9,954 nucleotides of DNA from an uncultured Oscillibacter sp. (GTDB taxonomy: Bacteria; Bacillota; Clostridia; Oscillospirales; Oscillospiraceae): the NCBI RefSeq assembly GCF_900544955.1, contig NZ_UQXD01000060.1, forward strand, positions 1 to 9,954, given 5' to 3'. How positions within the stretch are numbered: position 1 is the stretch's first letter; every line of letters starts with the position of its first letter. Of the stretch, positions 1-5,989 are shown one piece after another. The position numbers and the translations under genes are program-made. Below the pieces are notes generated by a model. That model did not search any database and was not told where the DNA came from. It was given only the letters and a program-made list of their open reading frames with translations.

Positions 1-43
1 TCAGCGCCCGCAGGCTCTCAATATACTCTTGTGCCGTTTTCAT
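1..43 (-). CDS. Partial N-terminus, probable 4-hydroxybutyryl-CoA dehydratase family protein
   Basis: Only the first 14 codons are in the window, reading MKTAQEYIESLRAL. The start is well set by AAGGAGGAG six bases before the ATG at 43; an in-frame ATG at 70 is possible but lacks such a site. The pattern T-A-x-x-Y-I-E-S-L-R-x-L matches what I recall of the N-terminus of 4-hydroxybutyryl-CoA dehydratase (AbfD), the [4Fe-4S]/FAD enzyme that makes crotonyl-CoA in GABA and succinate fermentation. The related 4-hydroxyphenylacetate 3-hydroxylase (HpaB) family begins similarly, so it remains an alternative. The gene has its own sigma-54 promoter about 100 bp upstream and sits divergent to a sigma-54 activator gene, which fits a substrate-induced catabolic gene. 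A real gene start is near certain; the family call rests on 14 residues and is tentative. Confidence 0.5.
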   Translation of the reverse strand, partial: MKTAQEYIESLRAL

Positions 44-144
44 CGTTTGCTCCTCCTTCATATTGGTCATTTTTTGTAAAGGCAATGCGCGGTCTCCGGC
101 GGGAGCGGCCGCCTCGGTGCGCCTGATTCCCTGTTTCTACTTAT

Positions 145-160
145 AGCAAAAAATATGCCA
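145..160 (-). promoter_or_regulatory. Sigma-54 (-24/-12) promoter for the leftward gene
   Basis: On the minus strand the sequence is TGGCATATTTTTTGCT, against the sigma-54 consensus TGGCACG-N4-TTGCW. The invariant GG (159-158) and GC (147-146) are exactly 10 bases apart, as RNA polymerase-sigma-54 needs. Counting from the -12 position, transcription would start near 134, leaving a leader of about 91 nt before the ATG at 43. The neighbouring activator keeps its GAFTGA sigma-54 contact motif and rpoN is in the same operon, so the promoter, sigma factor and activator are mutually consistent. Confidence 0.82.
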
Positions 161-240
161 ACTTCGCAAGCGGTATTTTTCCCCTTCCCAGGGCTTTTTC
201 TGTGCACAGTGCCAAAAGGAGCGGGACCTTTTCGGGGCAC

Positions 241-257
241 TATTCACAGTTTTCACA
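241..257. promoter_or_regulatory. Possible degenerate activator half-site
   Basis: TATTCAC at 241-247 equals the left half of the 16-bp palindrome found at 286-301, and TTCACA follows at 252-257. The right half of the palindrome is not preserved. Its centre is about 90 bp upstream of the sigma-54 -24 element, a usual distance for an activator site. It could be a weak site or chance. Confidence 0.3.
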
Positions 258-285
258 GGGGCCGGACCCCGCCCGGCGGGGGGTA

Positions 286-301
286 TATTCACTTTTGAAT
301 A
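286..301. promoter_or_regulatory. Upstream activator site, 16-bp palindrome (copy A)
   Basis: TATTCACTTTTGAATA is a perfect inverted repeat with 6-bp arms (TATTCA/TGAATA) and a CTTT spacer. The identical 16 bases recur at 416-431 and, inverted with one change, at 437-452. Its centre is about 135 bp upstream of the sigma-54 -24 element, within the range typical of enhancer-like sites for sigma-54 activators that act by DNA looping. The natural candidate to bind it is the Fis/TyrR-type HTH protein encoded at 487-1911; that assignment is inference from adjacency. Confidence 0.7.
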
Positions 302-303
302 AT

Positions 304-320
304 ACGGAATGGGATTCCGT
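304..320. repeat. Second, unrelated palindrome ACGGAAT-GGG-ATTCCGT
   Basis: This is a perfect inverted repeat with 7-bp arms and a 3-base spacer, two bases downstream of operator copy A. Its sequence has nothing in common with the TATTCA-N4-TGAATA operator. It could be a binding site for another dimeric regulator that modulates the divergent region. It has no T-run, so it is not a standard terminator. Confidence 0.55.
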
Positions 321-415
321 TCTGCGAAACCGCTTCCTCTTTTGTGCGGACCCGATAAAAACTTCCTCCTTTTTATGTGAAAAGCGCCCGTGGTTTTTGG
401 GCCCGCCGCCCTTTT

Positions 416-452
416 TATTCACTTTTGAATATGCTATACTCAAAAGTGAATA
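416..452. promoter_or_regulatory. Inverted pair of operator copies B and C, overlapping the activator's promoter
   Basis: Copy B (416-431) is identical to copy A. Copy C (437-452) is the same site in reverse orientation with one substitution. Together they make a larger inverted repeat. The two centres (423.5 and 444.5) are 21 bp apart, two helical turns, so two dimers would bind the same face of the DNA. The extended -10 element at 432-440 lies between and partly within the copies, so occupancy should block or tune the activator's own transcription. The pair lies about 265-286 bp upstream of the leftward -24 element and could also serve as a distal enhancer. Confidence 0.7.
432..440 (+). promoter_or_regulatory. 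Extended -10 promoter for the activator-rpoN operon
   Basis: TGCTATACT matches the extended -10 pattern TGnTATAAT with one change in the hexamer. No good -35 hexamer lies 17 bp upstream (only a T-rich run near 412-417), which is common for extended -10 promoters. Transcription would begin near 447, giving a leader of about 40 nt before the TTG start at 487. The promoter sits inside the operator pair. Confidence 0.55.
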
Positions 453-471
453 CATCTGGCGCGGAGACGGG

Positions 472-480
472 AAAGGGGGG
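472..480 (+). promoter_or_regulatory. Ribosome binding site that sets the activator start
   Basis: AAAGGGGGG ends six bases before an in-frame TTG at 487. No other in-frame start between the promoter and the PAS domain has a comparable site; the TTG at 517 and ATG at 592 lack one at proper spacing. Confidence 0.6.
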
Positions 481-486
481 CGTTTT

Positions 487-1911
487 TTGGCTCGTTCCAC
501 AAATTTCCCCAATTTTTTGGGAGAGGAAATTCACCTCAGAGGCCTGTTTGACATCATCAGTCCGGAGAACAACCTGGTGTCCGCGGACGACATGATGCTC
601 TCCGACGCCAAGGGCGTCATTCTGTGGGTCAGCGAGACCTACGAGCGGAACTTCGGCTTCGCCCACAACTCCATCGTGGGCAAATCCGCCTTCGACCTGG
701 AGGCGGACGGCACCTTCTCCCCCTGCATCACGGCGGAGGTTATCCGGAAGCAGAAGAAAATCACCACCACCCAGACCATCAACCACATCCACAAAAACGT
801 GATGACCGTGGGCATCCCCCTCTTCGGCGACCGGGGGGAGCTGAAATACGCCGTGTGCTTCAACACCGTCTCCCTGGAGCAGATCAACTCCATCCAGCGC
901 AACTACCGCCATTTGCAGGACTCCTTGCAGCAGTACACCCAGGAGATCGCGGAGCTGCGCACCCGGGCCACCTCCACCAGCCTGGTGTTCAAGAGCAGCT
1001 CCATGCAGCGGCTGTGGACGCTGATGCAGAACACCGCCAACACCAAGGCCAACATCCTCATCACCGGGGAGACGGGGGTGGGCAAAAGCGCCGTGGCCAA
1101 GGCCATCCACGCCATGAGCGATCGGGCCTCCGGCCCCTTCATTGAGGTGAACTGCGCCGTGCTCCACGAAAACCTCATCGAGTCGGAGCTGTTCGGCTAT
1201 GAGAAGGGGGCCTTCACCGGCGCCGCCAGCGGCGGCAAAATCGGCAAGATTGAGCTGGCCCACCAGGGCACGCTGTTTTTGGACGAGATCGGCGAGCTGC
1301 CCCTCCACATCCAGTCCAAGCTGTTGCAGCTGATCCAGGAGAAAACCATCGAGCGCCTGTCCGGCACCAAGAAGATCGAGCTGGACTTCCGGCTCATCGT
1401 GGCCACCAACCGCAATCTGGAGGAGGAGGTGCAGCGGGGGCTGTTCCGCTCCGACCTCTTCTACCGGCTCAACGTCATCCGTATCCACATTCCCCCCCTG
1501 CGGCTGCGGAAGGAGGACATCCTCCCCCTGGCCCACCAGTTCCTGGCCCGGTTCTGCCGGGAGTACGGCAAGCAACTGAACTTCGGCCCCCGGTTTCTCT
1601 CGTTTCTGGAGCACTACGACTGGCCGGGCAACGTCCGCCAGCTGGAAAACCTCATCGAGCGGGTGGTCATCACCGTCCAGGACCCGGTGATCGACGTCTC
1701 CGCCCTGCCGCCGGAATACGCGGGGGAGACCGTCACTCCCGCCGCCCTGCTGGTCCGGGAGGGGAGCCTGGCGGAGCGGATGGACGCCTACGAGGGCCAG
1801 ATCATCCGGGAGTCCTACCGCCGGTGGGGCACCACGGTGGCGGTGGCCAGGGAGCTGGGCATCTCCCAGGCCACCGCCGCGAGAAAGGTGGCCAAATATG
1901 TCCGCGGCTGA
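487..1911 (+). CDS. Sigma-54-dependent transcriptional activator (PAS-AAA+-HTH)
   Basis: A 474-residue bacterial enhancer-binding protein that hydrolyses ATP to open sigma-54 promoters. Residues about 30-130 form a PAS-like sensor (D-A-K-G-V-I-L-W-V then N-F-G-F), likely for a small ligand. A short coiled-coil-like linker (QDSLQQYTQEIAELR) leads to the AAA+ domain: Walker A GETGVGKS (194-201), intact GAFTGA loop (241-246) that contacts sigma-54, Walker B LFLDE with D266-E267, sensor VATNRN, and arginine-finger region RSDLFYRLN (R321, R327). The C-terminal 26 residues are a Fis/TyrR-type helix-turn-helix. There is no receiver domain, so control is probably by ligand rather than phosphorylation. 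The TTG start at 487 was chosen from the ribosome binding site and the upstream promoter; the frame is open back to 202 but that part covers the operators. It overlaps rpoN by 14 nt. The inducing ligand is unknown, perhaps linked to the divergent gene's substrate. Confidence 0.93.
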   Translation: MARSTNFPNFLGEEIHLRGLFDIISPENNLVSADDMMLSDAKGVILWVSETYERNFGFAHNSIVGKSAFDLEADGTFSPCITAEVIRKQKKITTTQTINHIHKNVMTVGIPLFGDRGELKYAVCFNTVSLEQINSIQRNYRHLQDSLQQYTQEIAELRTRATSTSLVFKSSSMQRLWTLMQNTANTKANILITGETGVGKSAVAKAIHAMSDRASGPFIEVNCAVLHENLIESELFGYEKGAFTGAASGGKIGKIELAHQGTLFLDEIGELPLHIQSKLLQLIQEKTIERLSGTKKIELDFRLIVATNRNLEEEVQRGLFRSDLFYRLNVIRIHIPPLRLRKEDILPLAHQFLARFCREYGKQLNFGPRFLSFLEHYDWPGNVRQLENLIERVVITVQDPVIDVSALPPEYAGETVTPAALLVREGSLAERMDAYEGQIIRESYRRWGTTVAVARELGISQATAARKVAKYVRG

Positions 1912-3256
1912 GGGGGCGGCGGCCCCCGGGGGGCTGGTGGCGCTGAAGGCCGAGCTGCGGCAGGAGCTGAGGCTGACGCCCCGGCTGCTGCAGTCCATGG
2001 AGATCCTGCAGATGAACACCCAGGAGCTGCTGGCGTACCTGGGCCGCATAGGCGAGGAGAACCCCCTGCTGGAGCAGGAGGAGGCCCCCGCCCTCCACCG
2101 GGCCTATGAGGAGCTGCGCCAGCGGGTCTCGTGGCTGGACGGCGGAGCGGCAGGCGGCGGGGCACCGGAGCGGGGCGCGGCGGACCGGGAGACGGAGAGC
2201 CTGGCCGCCTTCCTCCGGGACCAGCTGGAGCGGCGGCGCCTGCCAAGGCCCCTACTGGCCCTCACCCAGTACCTGGCCCAGCTGCTGGACGAGGACGGCC
2301 GCCTGGCCCCGGAGGACCTGGAGGAGGTGGAGGCTCTGGGCCTTCCCCCCGGCCTGGCGGAGCAGGCCCTGGAGACCCTGCAATCCCTGGAACCCGCCGG
2401 CGTGGGGGCCAGAAGCCTGCCCGAGTGCCTGCTGCTGCAGCTGGAGCGGCGGGGCCAGGCCACCCCCGCCCTCCGGGCGCTGGTGGGCGGCTTCCTGCCG
2501 GAGCTGGGCCGGCGGCACTACGGCCCCATCGCCCGGGCCCTGGGCCTCACCCCGGCGGAGCTCCGGGCCGCGGAGGCGCTGATCGCCGGGCTGGACCCCC
2601 ATCCGGGCCGGGTCTTCCAGGCGGCGGAGCCCCCGGTGTACATCCGCCCCGACCTCTTCATCGTCCCCCAGGACGGGGAGCTGCAGGTGGTGCTGAACGA
2701 GTACTGCCTGCCCCGGGTCTTCATCAGCCCCTACTACGCCCGGCTGCTGCGGGACACCGGGGAGCCGGAGACCCGGGACTACCTGCGCCAAAAGATGCGG
2801 CAGGCCCAGTGGGTGCTCAGCAGCCTGGAGCGGCGGGGCGGCACCCTCCGCCGCTGCGCCGAGGCCATTCTGGCGGCCCAGGGGGACTTTTTCTCCGGCC
2901 GCTCCGGCGCCCTGCGCCCCATGAGCCTGGCCGCTCTGGCGGAGGCGGTAGCCCTCCACCCCTCCACCGTGTCCCGGGCCGTCCGGGGCAAATACCTCCA
3001 GTGCCGCCAGGGCACCTATCCCCTGCGGTACTTTTTCAGCCGCGCCGTCGGCGGGTCGGACTGCTCCGCCCAGGCGGTGAGACGCCGGCTGCTGGAGCTG
3101 ATCCGCGGGGAGGACCCCCGCCGCCCCCTCAGCGACCAGTGCCTGTGCCGGATGCTGGCGGCGGAGGGCATGCCGGTGGCCCGCCGCACCGTGGCGAAGT
3201 ACCGCATGGAGCTGGGGCTGGGTGCCTCCGGCGTCCGGGCGCGGATGGAGCCGTGA
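1898..3256 (+). CDS. rpoN: RNA polymerase sigma-54 factor
   Basis: A 452-residue sigma-54, of normal family length. It directs RNA polymerase to -24/-12 promoters and needs an AAA+ activator to melt DNA. Region I is the Q/L-rich start (LRLTPRLLQSMEILQMNTQEL, about residues 18-38) that interacts with activators. A core-binding region follows, then the DNA-binding part with the RPMSLAALAEAV helix-turn-helix from about residue 340 (STVSRAVRGKYLQ), and near the C-terminus the RpoN box ARRTVAKYR (428-436) that reads the -24 GG element. The start ATG at 1898 lies inside the activator's last codons and has its own AAAGGTGG (1884-1891) six bases upstream, pointing to translational coupling and fixed stoichiometry with the activator. 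Whether this is the only rpoN in the genome cannot be seen. The family call is certain. Confidence 0.97.
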   Translation: MSAAEGAAAPGGLVALKAELRQELRLTPRLLQSMEILQMNTQELLAYLGRIGEENPLLEQEEAPALHRAYEELRQRVSWLDGGAAGGGAPERGAADRETESLAAFLRDQLERRRLPRPLLALTQYLAQLLDEDGRLAPEDLEEVEALGLPPGLAEQALETLQSLEPAGVGARSLPECLLLQLERRGQATPALRALVGGFLPELGRRHYGPIARALGLTPAELRAAEALIAGLDPHPGRVFQAAEPPVYIRPDLFIVPQDGELQVVLNEYCLPRVFISPYYARLLRDTGEPETRDYLRQKMRQAQWVLSSLERRGGTLRRCAEAILAAQGDFFSGRSGALRPMSLAALAEAVALHPSTVSRAVRGKYLQCRQGTYPLRYFFSRAVGGSDCSAQAVRRRLLELIRGEDPRRPLSDQCLCRMLAAEGMPVARRTVAKYRMELGLGASGVRARMEP

Positions 3257-3456
3257 AGCGGCGGCAGGCGAACTGTTCCGCAGAGGCCGCCGCAAAGGAG
3301 TCTGCGATGTGCAGGAAGGCGGCCCGCCGCGCACAGTTGTACGCTGCCGGGCCGGGCGGGATGGTTTGCCGCGGGCACACCGGGGCACAGCAGGCTTTTA
3401 TCCTCTTTTGCCACCGGAGCGGCGAAGCGCCGCGAAAAGGTCTTGGAAACAGCAGC

Positions 3457-3493
3457 AGAGGACCGTCCGCCCCCCCCGGGCGGACGGTCCTCT
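3457..3493. terminator. Perfect 16-bp hairpin between convergent rpoN and arcC
   Basis: AGAGGACCGTCCGCCC (3457-3472) pairs without mismatch to 3478-3493 across a CCCCC loop. It lies 12 nt beyond the arcC stop and about 200 nt beyond the rpoN stop, so it is placed to end both convergent transcripts. It lacks a T-run directly after the stem on either strand: the plus side continues TAAAAAA and the minus side GCTGCTGTTT. It is therefore not a canonical intrinsic terminator and could instead protect 3' ends or act as a roadblock. The rest of the intergenic stretch (3257-3456) holds nothing I can identify. Confidence 0.55.
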
Positions 3494-3505
3494 TAAAAAA
3501 CGCGG

Positions 3506-4450
3506 TTACGCGAAAGTCACCACGGTGCCGGTCTTGCCGTCCAGGGCGTCCAGGCAGCGGTCCAGGCTGGTGATGATGGCCCGCTTGTCCGGATTGGCCC
3601 GGACAAACTGCATGGCCGCCTCCACCTTGGGCAGCATACTGCCCACGCCGAACTGGCCCTCCGCCGCGTACCGGGCGGCCTCCGCCAGGCTGAGGTGGCC
3701 CAGGTCCTCCTGGTCCGGCTGTCCGAAGCGGACGGCCACCTTCTCCACCTCCGTCAAAATCAGCAGGGCGTCGGCCCCCACTTCCTCCGCCAGCAGCTCC
3801 GCGGCGAAGTCCTTGTCGATGACCGCCGCCACCCCCTCCAGGGTGCCGTCCGGGTTCTCCACCACCGGGATGCCGCCGCCTCCGCAGGTGATGACGATGG
3901 CGTGGTCCCACAGCAGCCGCACCGCGCCGATCTCCACGATCCGCCGGGGCCGGGGGGAGGCCACCACCCGCCGCCAGCCACGGCCGGCGTCCTCCCGCAT
4001 GACGTAGCCCCGCTCCTTTTCCAGCGCCCGGGCCTCCTCGGCGCTGTAAAAGGCGCCGATGGGCTTGGTGGGGGTCTGGAAGGCGGGGTCCGCCCGGTCC
4101 ACTGCCACCTGGGTGGCCAGGGTCACCACCGGGTAATTCCGCCCCCGGGCGCTGAGGGCGTATTTCAGGGACTGCTGGATATGGTAGCCGATATAGCCCT
4201 GGCTCATGGCGCCGCAGACGTCGAAGGGCATGGGGGGCACCACGTCCTTGGCGGTCTCGCTGGCCAGGACGATGCGGCCCACCTGGGGGCCGTTGCCGTG
4301 GACGACGGCCATCTCATAGCCCCGCTGGCTGATCTCCGCAAGATGTTCGCAGGTCCGCTTCACCACCTCCAGCTGGGCCTCGGCAGTGGGGGCGCTGTCC
4401 CTGGACTGGAGGGCGTTTCCCCCCAGGGCGATCACGATTTTCTCCGGCAT
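3506..4450 (-). CDS. arcC: Carbamate kinase
   Basis: A 314-residue amino-acid-kinase-fold enzyme, matching the roughly 310-residue carbamate kinase family. It transfers phosphate between carbamoyl phosphate and ADP, normally making ATP, NH3 and CO2 at the end of arginine, agmatine or ureide breakdown in the cytoplasm. Visible signatures are the N-terminal IVIALGGNAL loop (5-14), KPIGAFY (from K129), GWRRVVASPRP, VITCGGGGIPV, VIDKDFAAELLA (K213), ALLILTEVEKV and the C-terminal GSMLPKVEAA. The ATG at 4450 precedes the conserved first strand closely and has AGAGGAAG about seven bases upstream. The frame continues upstream to 4546 but crosses a terminator, so that start is rejected. Only a weak -10-like TATCAT (4479-4474, minus strand) without a clear -35 is seen in the 62 bp between that terminator and the start. 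No arginine deiminase, ornithine carbamoyltransferase or ureide gene is nearby, so its pathway is not shown. Confidence 0.95.
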   Translation of the reverse strand: MPEKIVIALGGNALQSRDSAPTAEAQLEVVKRTCEHLAEISQRGYEMAVVHGNGPQVGRIVLASETAKDVVPPMPFDVCGAMSQGYIGYHIQQSLKYALSARGRNYPVVTLATQVAVDRADPAFQTPTKPIGAFYSAEEARALEKERGYVMREDAGRGWRRVVASPRPRRIVEIGAVRLLWDHAIVITCGGGGIPVVENPDGTLEGVAAVIDKDFAAELLAEEVGADALLILTEVEKVAVRFGQPDQEDLGHLSLAEAARYAAEGQFGVGSMLPKVEAAMQFVRANPDKRAIITSLDRCLDALDGKTGTVVTFA

Positions 4451-4512
4451 GGTCACACTTCCTCTTCTTGTTGATGATACTTCCAGTCTGCGCCGGGCAG
4501 GCCGGATTATGC

Positions 4513-4543
4513 AAAAAAAGAGACGGCGGTGCCGTCTCTTTTT
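4513..4543 (-). terminator. Intrinsic terminator of the phosphoglycosyl transferase gene
   Basis: AAAAAGAGACGGC (4515-4527) pairs perfectly with GCCGTCTCTTTTT (4531-4543) around a three-base loop. Read on the minus strand, a GC-rich core is followed by seven T residues. The hairpin begins at the last base of the upstream gene's TGA stop, so termination follows translation almost at once. It separates that gene from arcC, which must then have its own promoter or depend on readthrough. Confidence 0.92.
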
Positions 4544-5922
4544 CACTGGGCCAGCTTCTCGCTGTTGACGCTCCGGATCACGGTCATCAGCAGAATTTTC
4601 AGGTCGAAGAAGAAGTTCCAGTTCTCAATATAGTAGAGGTCGTACTCGATGCGCTTTTTGATGGAGGTGTCCCCCCGGTAGCCGTTCACCTGGGCCCAGC
4701 CGGTGATGCCGGGGCGGACCTGGTGCTTGACCATGTAGCGGGGAATCTCCTCCTTGAACTGATCCACGTAGTAGGGCACCTCCGGCCGGGGACCCACCAG
4801 GCTCATGTCCCCCCGCAGCACGTTGAAGAACTGGGGCAGCTCGTCGATGGAGCACTTGCGGATGAAGGAGCCGAATTTCGTCTTCCGGGGGTCCCGGTCC
4901 CGGCTCCAGCCGGTGGTCTCCGCCGCGTTCACCCGCATGGAGCGGAACTTGTACATGAAAAAGGTCGTCTTGTTCCGCCCCACCCGCTCCTGTTTGAAGA
5001 GAATGGGCCCCGGGGAGGAGAGCTTCACCCCCACCGCGGCGAAGAGCATCAGGGGGGAGGTCAGCACGATCAGCACCAGCGCCCCCAGAATGTCCAGCGC
5101 CCGCTTGAAAAAGGCGTTGGCCATGTTGTCCAGGGGAATCCGCCGCAAGTTGATCATGGGCAGGCCGTTGATATTGTCCACCTGGGGGTTGGAGGGCATA
5201 TAGGCCGCGTAGAAGGGCACCAGGGACAGCTTGGTGCCGGTCTTTTCGCACAGATTGATGATCCGCCCGGTGAGGGCGTACTCCTCCGGCGCCATGGCCA
5301 CGATCACCTCGTCCGGGTTCCGCTCCTCCAAAATGGCCTCCAGCTCCTCGTAGCTCCCCAGCCGCGGCACATTCTTCAGCCGGTCCCTGCCGGCCACGTA
5401 GCCGTCCACCAGATAGCCCAGGTCCCGGTCCTCCCGGACCTTGTCCACATAGGCCGCGGCCATCTCCCCGTCTCCCACCACCAAAACGTGCTTTTGGTTG
5501 TAGCCCATGCGCCGGTAGCGCCGCAGCGTCACCCGCAGCAGCGCCCGCTTGCTCACCAGGGCGCCGTAGGCCAGCACGCAGAAGAACACCAGCAGCCACC
5601 GGGACATCTCGGTGAGACGGAAGACGAACAGGGCGGTGATGAGCACCATGGTGTCCAGCGCCGTGGCCAAAAACAGGGTCTGGGCCTCCTTGTGGAACCG
5701 CACCGCCCGGTAGGAGGCGTACAGCCCCGCCACGGCGTAGGTCCCCAGGCACAGCGCCACCGCCGCCGCCGCCAGATAGAGATAGCTGCGGAAGGGGAAG
5801 GAGGTGGTGCCGCTGAAGAGGCGGAACCGGACCCAGTAGGCCAGCAGCATGGCAAGGAAAACCAAAACGCCGTCACTGAGGACGTTCAATTGGTTCAAAA
5901 GCCGTTGATTTTCTCTAATCAT
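4543..5922 (-). CDS. Polyprenyl glycosylphosphotransferase (initiating sugar-1-phosphate transferase)
   Basis: A 459-residue membrane enzyme of the WbaP/WcaJ type, which moves a sugar-1-phosphate from a nucleotide sugar to undecaprenyl phosphate at the inner face of the membrane and so starts capsule or exopolysaccharide repeat synthesis. The N-terminal 130 residues hold four hydrophobic helices. A Rossmann-like soluble domain follows (HVLVVGDGEMAAAYVDKV). The C-terminal bacterial sugar transferase domain begins near K273-R274 with a hydrophobic segment, then KFRSM, the SIDELPQFFNVL motif with the catalytic Asp-Glu dyad (D360-E361), SLVGPRP, and RPGITGWAQVNG. The ATG at 5922 with AGGTGA ten bases upstream was preferred over an in-frame TTG at 5949 that has no ribosome site. 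It is divergent from the GT4 gene. The sugar donor (glucose, galactose or another) cannot be told from sequence. Confidence 0.95.
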   Translation of the reverse strand: MIRENQRLLNQLNVLSDGVLVFLAMLLAYWVRFRLFSGTTSFPFRSYLYLAAAAVALCLGTYAVAGLYASYRAVRFHKEAQTLFLATALDTMVLITALFVFRLTEMSRWLLVFFCVLAYGALVSKRALLRVTLRRYRRMGYNQKHVLVVGDGEMAAAYVDKVREDRDLGYLVDGYVAGRDRLKNVPRLGSYEELEAILEERNPDEVIVAMAPEEYALTGRIINLCEKTGTKLSLVPFYAAYMPSNPQVDNINGLPMINLRRIPLDNMANAFFKRALDILGALVLIVLTSPLMLFAAVGVKLSSPGPILFKQERVGRNKTTFFMYKFRSMRVNAAETTGWSRDRDPRKTKFGSFIRKCSIDELPQFFNVLRGDMSLVGPRPEVPYYVDQFKEEIPRYMVKHQVRPGITGWAQVNGYRGDTSIKKRIEYDLYYIENWNFFFDLKILLMTVIRSVNSEKLAQ

Positions 5923-5960
5923 GGCGTTTTTTTCACCTGTTTCAATCAAAATCCAGCTTC

Positions 5961-5989
5961 ATTCTACTTGAAATCGGGGCGTCTGTCAA
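5961..5989 (-). promoter_or_regulatory. Sigma-A promoter of the phosphoglycosyl transferase gene
   Basis: On the minus strand TTGACA (5989-5984) is followed, after a 17-bp spacer, by TAGAAT (5966-5961). This is a perfect -35 and a five-of-six -10 at ideal spacing. Transcription should begin near 5954, about 30 nt before the ATG. Its elements are interleaved with those of the rightward promoter. Confidence 0.88.

Larger units (their letters stand above)
44..486. other. Divergent regulatory region between the leftward gene and the sigma-54 activator
   Basis: These 443 bp hold no convincing gene. They are more AT-rich than the flanking coding sequence and carry, from left to right: the leftward gene's ribosome binding site and roughly 90-nt leader, a sigma-54 promoter, a degenerate half-operator, one full 16-bp palindrome, a second unrelated palindrome, and an inverted pair of operators overlapping a sigma-A-type extended -10. 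The activator's reading frame stays open back to 202, but the operators and promoter lie inside that extension, so it is read here as non-coding. Confidence 0.8.

Noticed and set aside
76..122. Possible hairpin in the GC-rich leader of the leftward gene (GGCGG/CCGCC)
   Set aside because: The stem is only about five pairs with poor extension. There is no riboswitch-like conserved core or terminator pair.
200..209. CTGTGCACAG, a perfect 10-bp palindrome between the sigma-54 promoter and the activator sites
   Set aside because: It is short, occurs once and matches no other element in the region, so it is probably chance.
415..2049. Long minus-strand open frame opposite the activator
   Set aside because: Composition is repetitive G/L/V/Q and it lacks any recognisable motif or ribosome site. 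The plus strand encodes an unmistakable AAA+ activator.
3307..3573. Small open frame of 88 codons with AAAGGAG six bases before its ATG, between rpoN and arcC
   Set aside because: It runs through the 16-bp hairpin and into the 3' end of arcC on the opposite strand, and the product is R/G/A-rich with no recognisable feature. A real small gene cannot be fully excluded.
2131..3573. Alternative plus-strand frame of 480 codons overlapping rpoN
   Set aside because: The product is almost entirely G, P, A and R, typical of an out-of-frame reading of GC-rich coding DNA.
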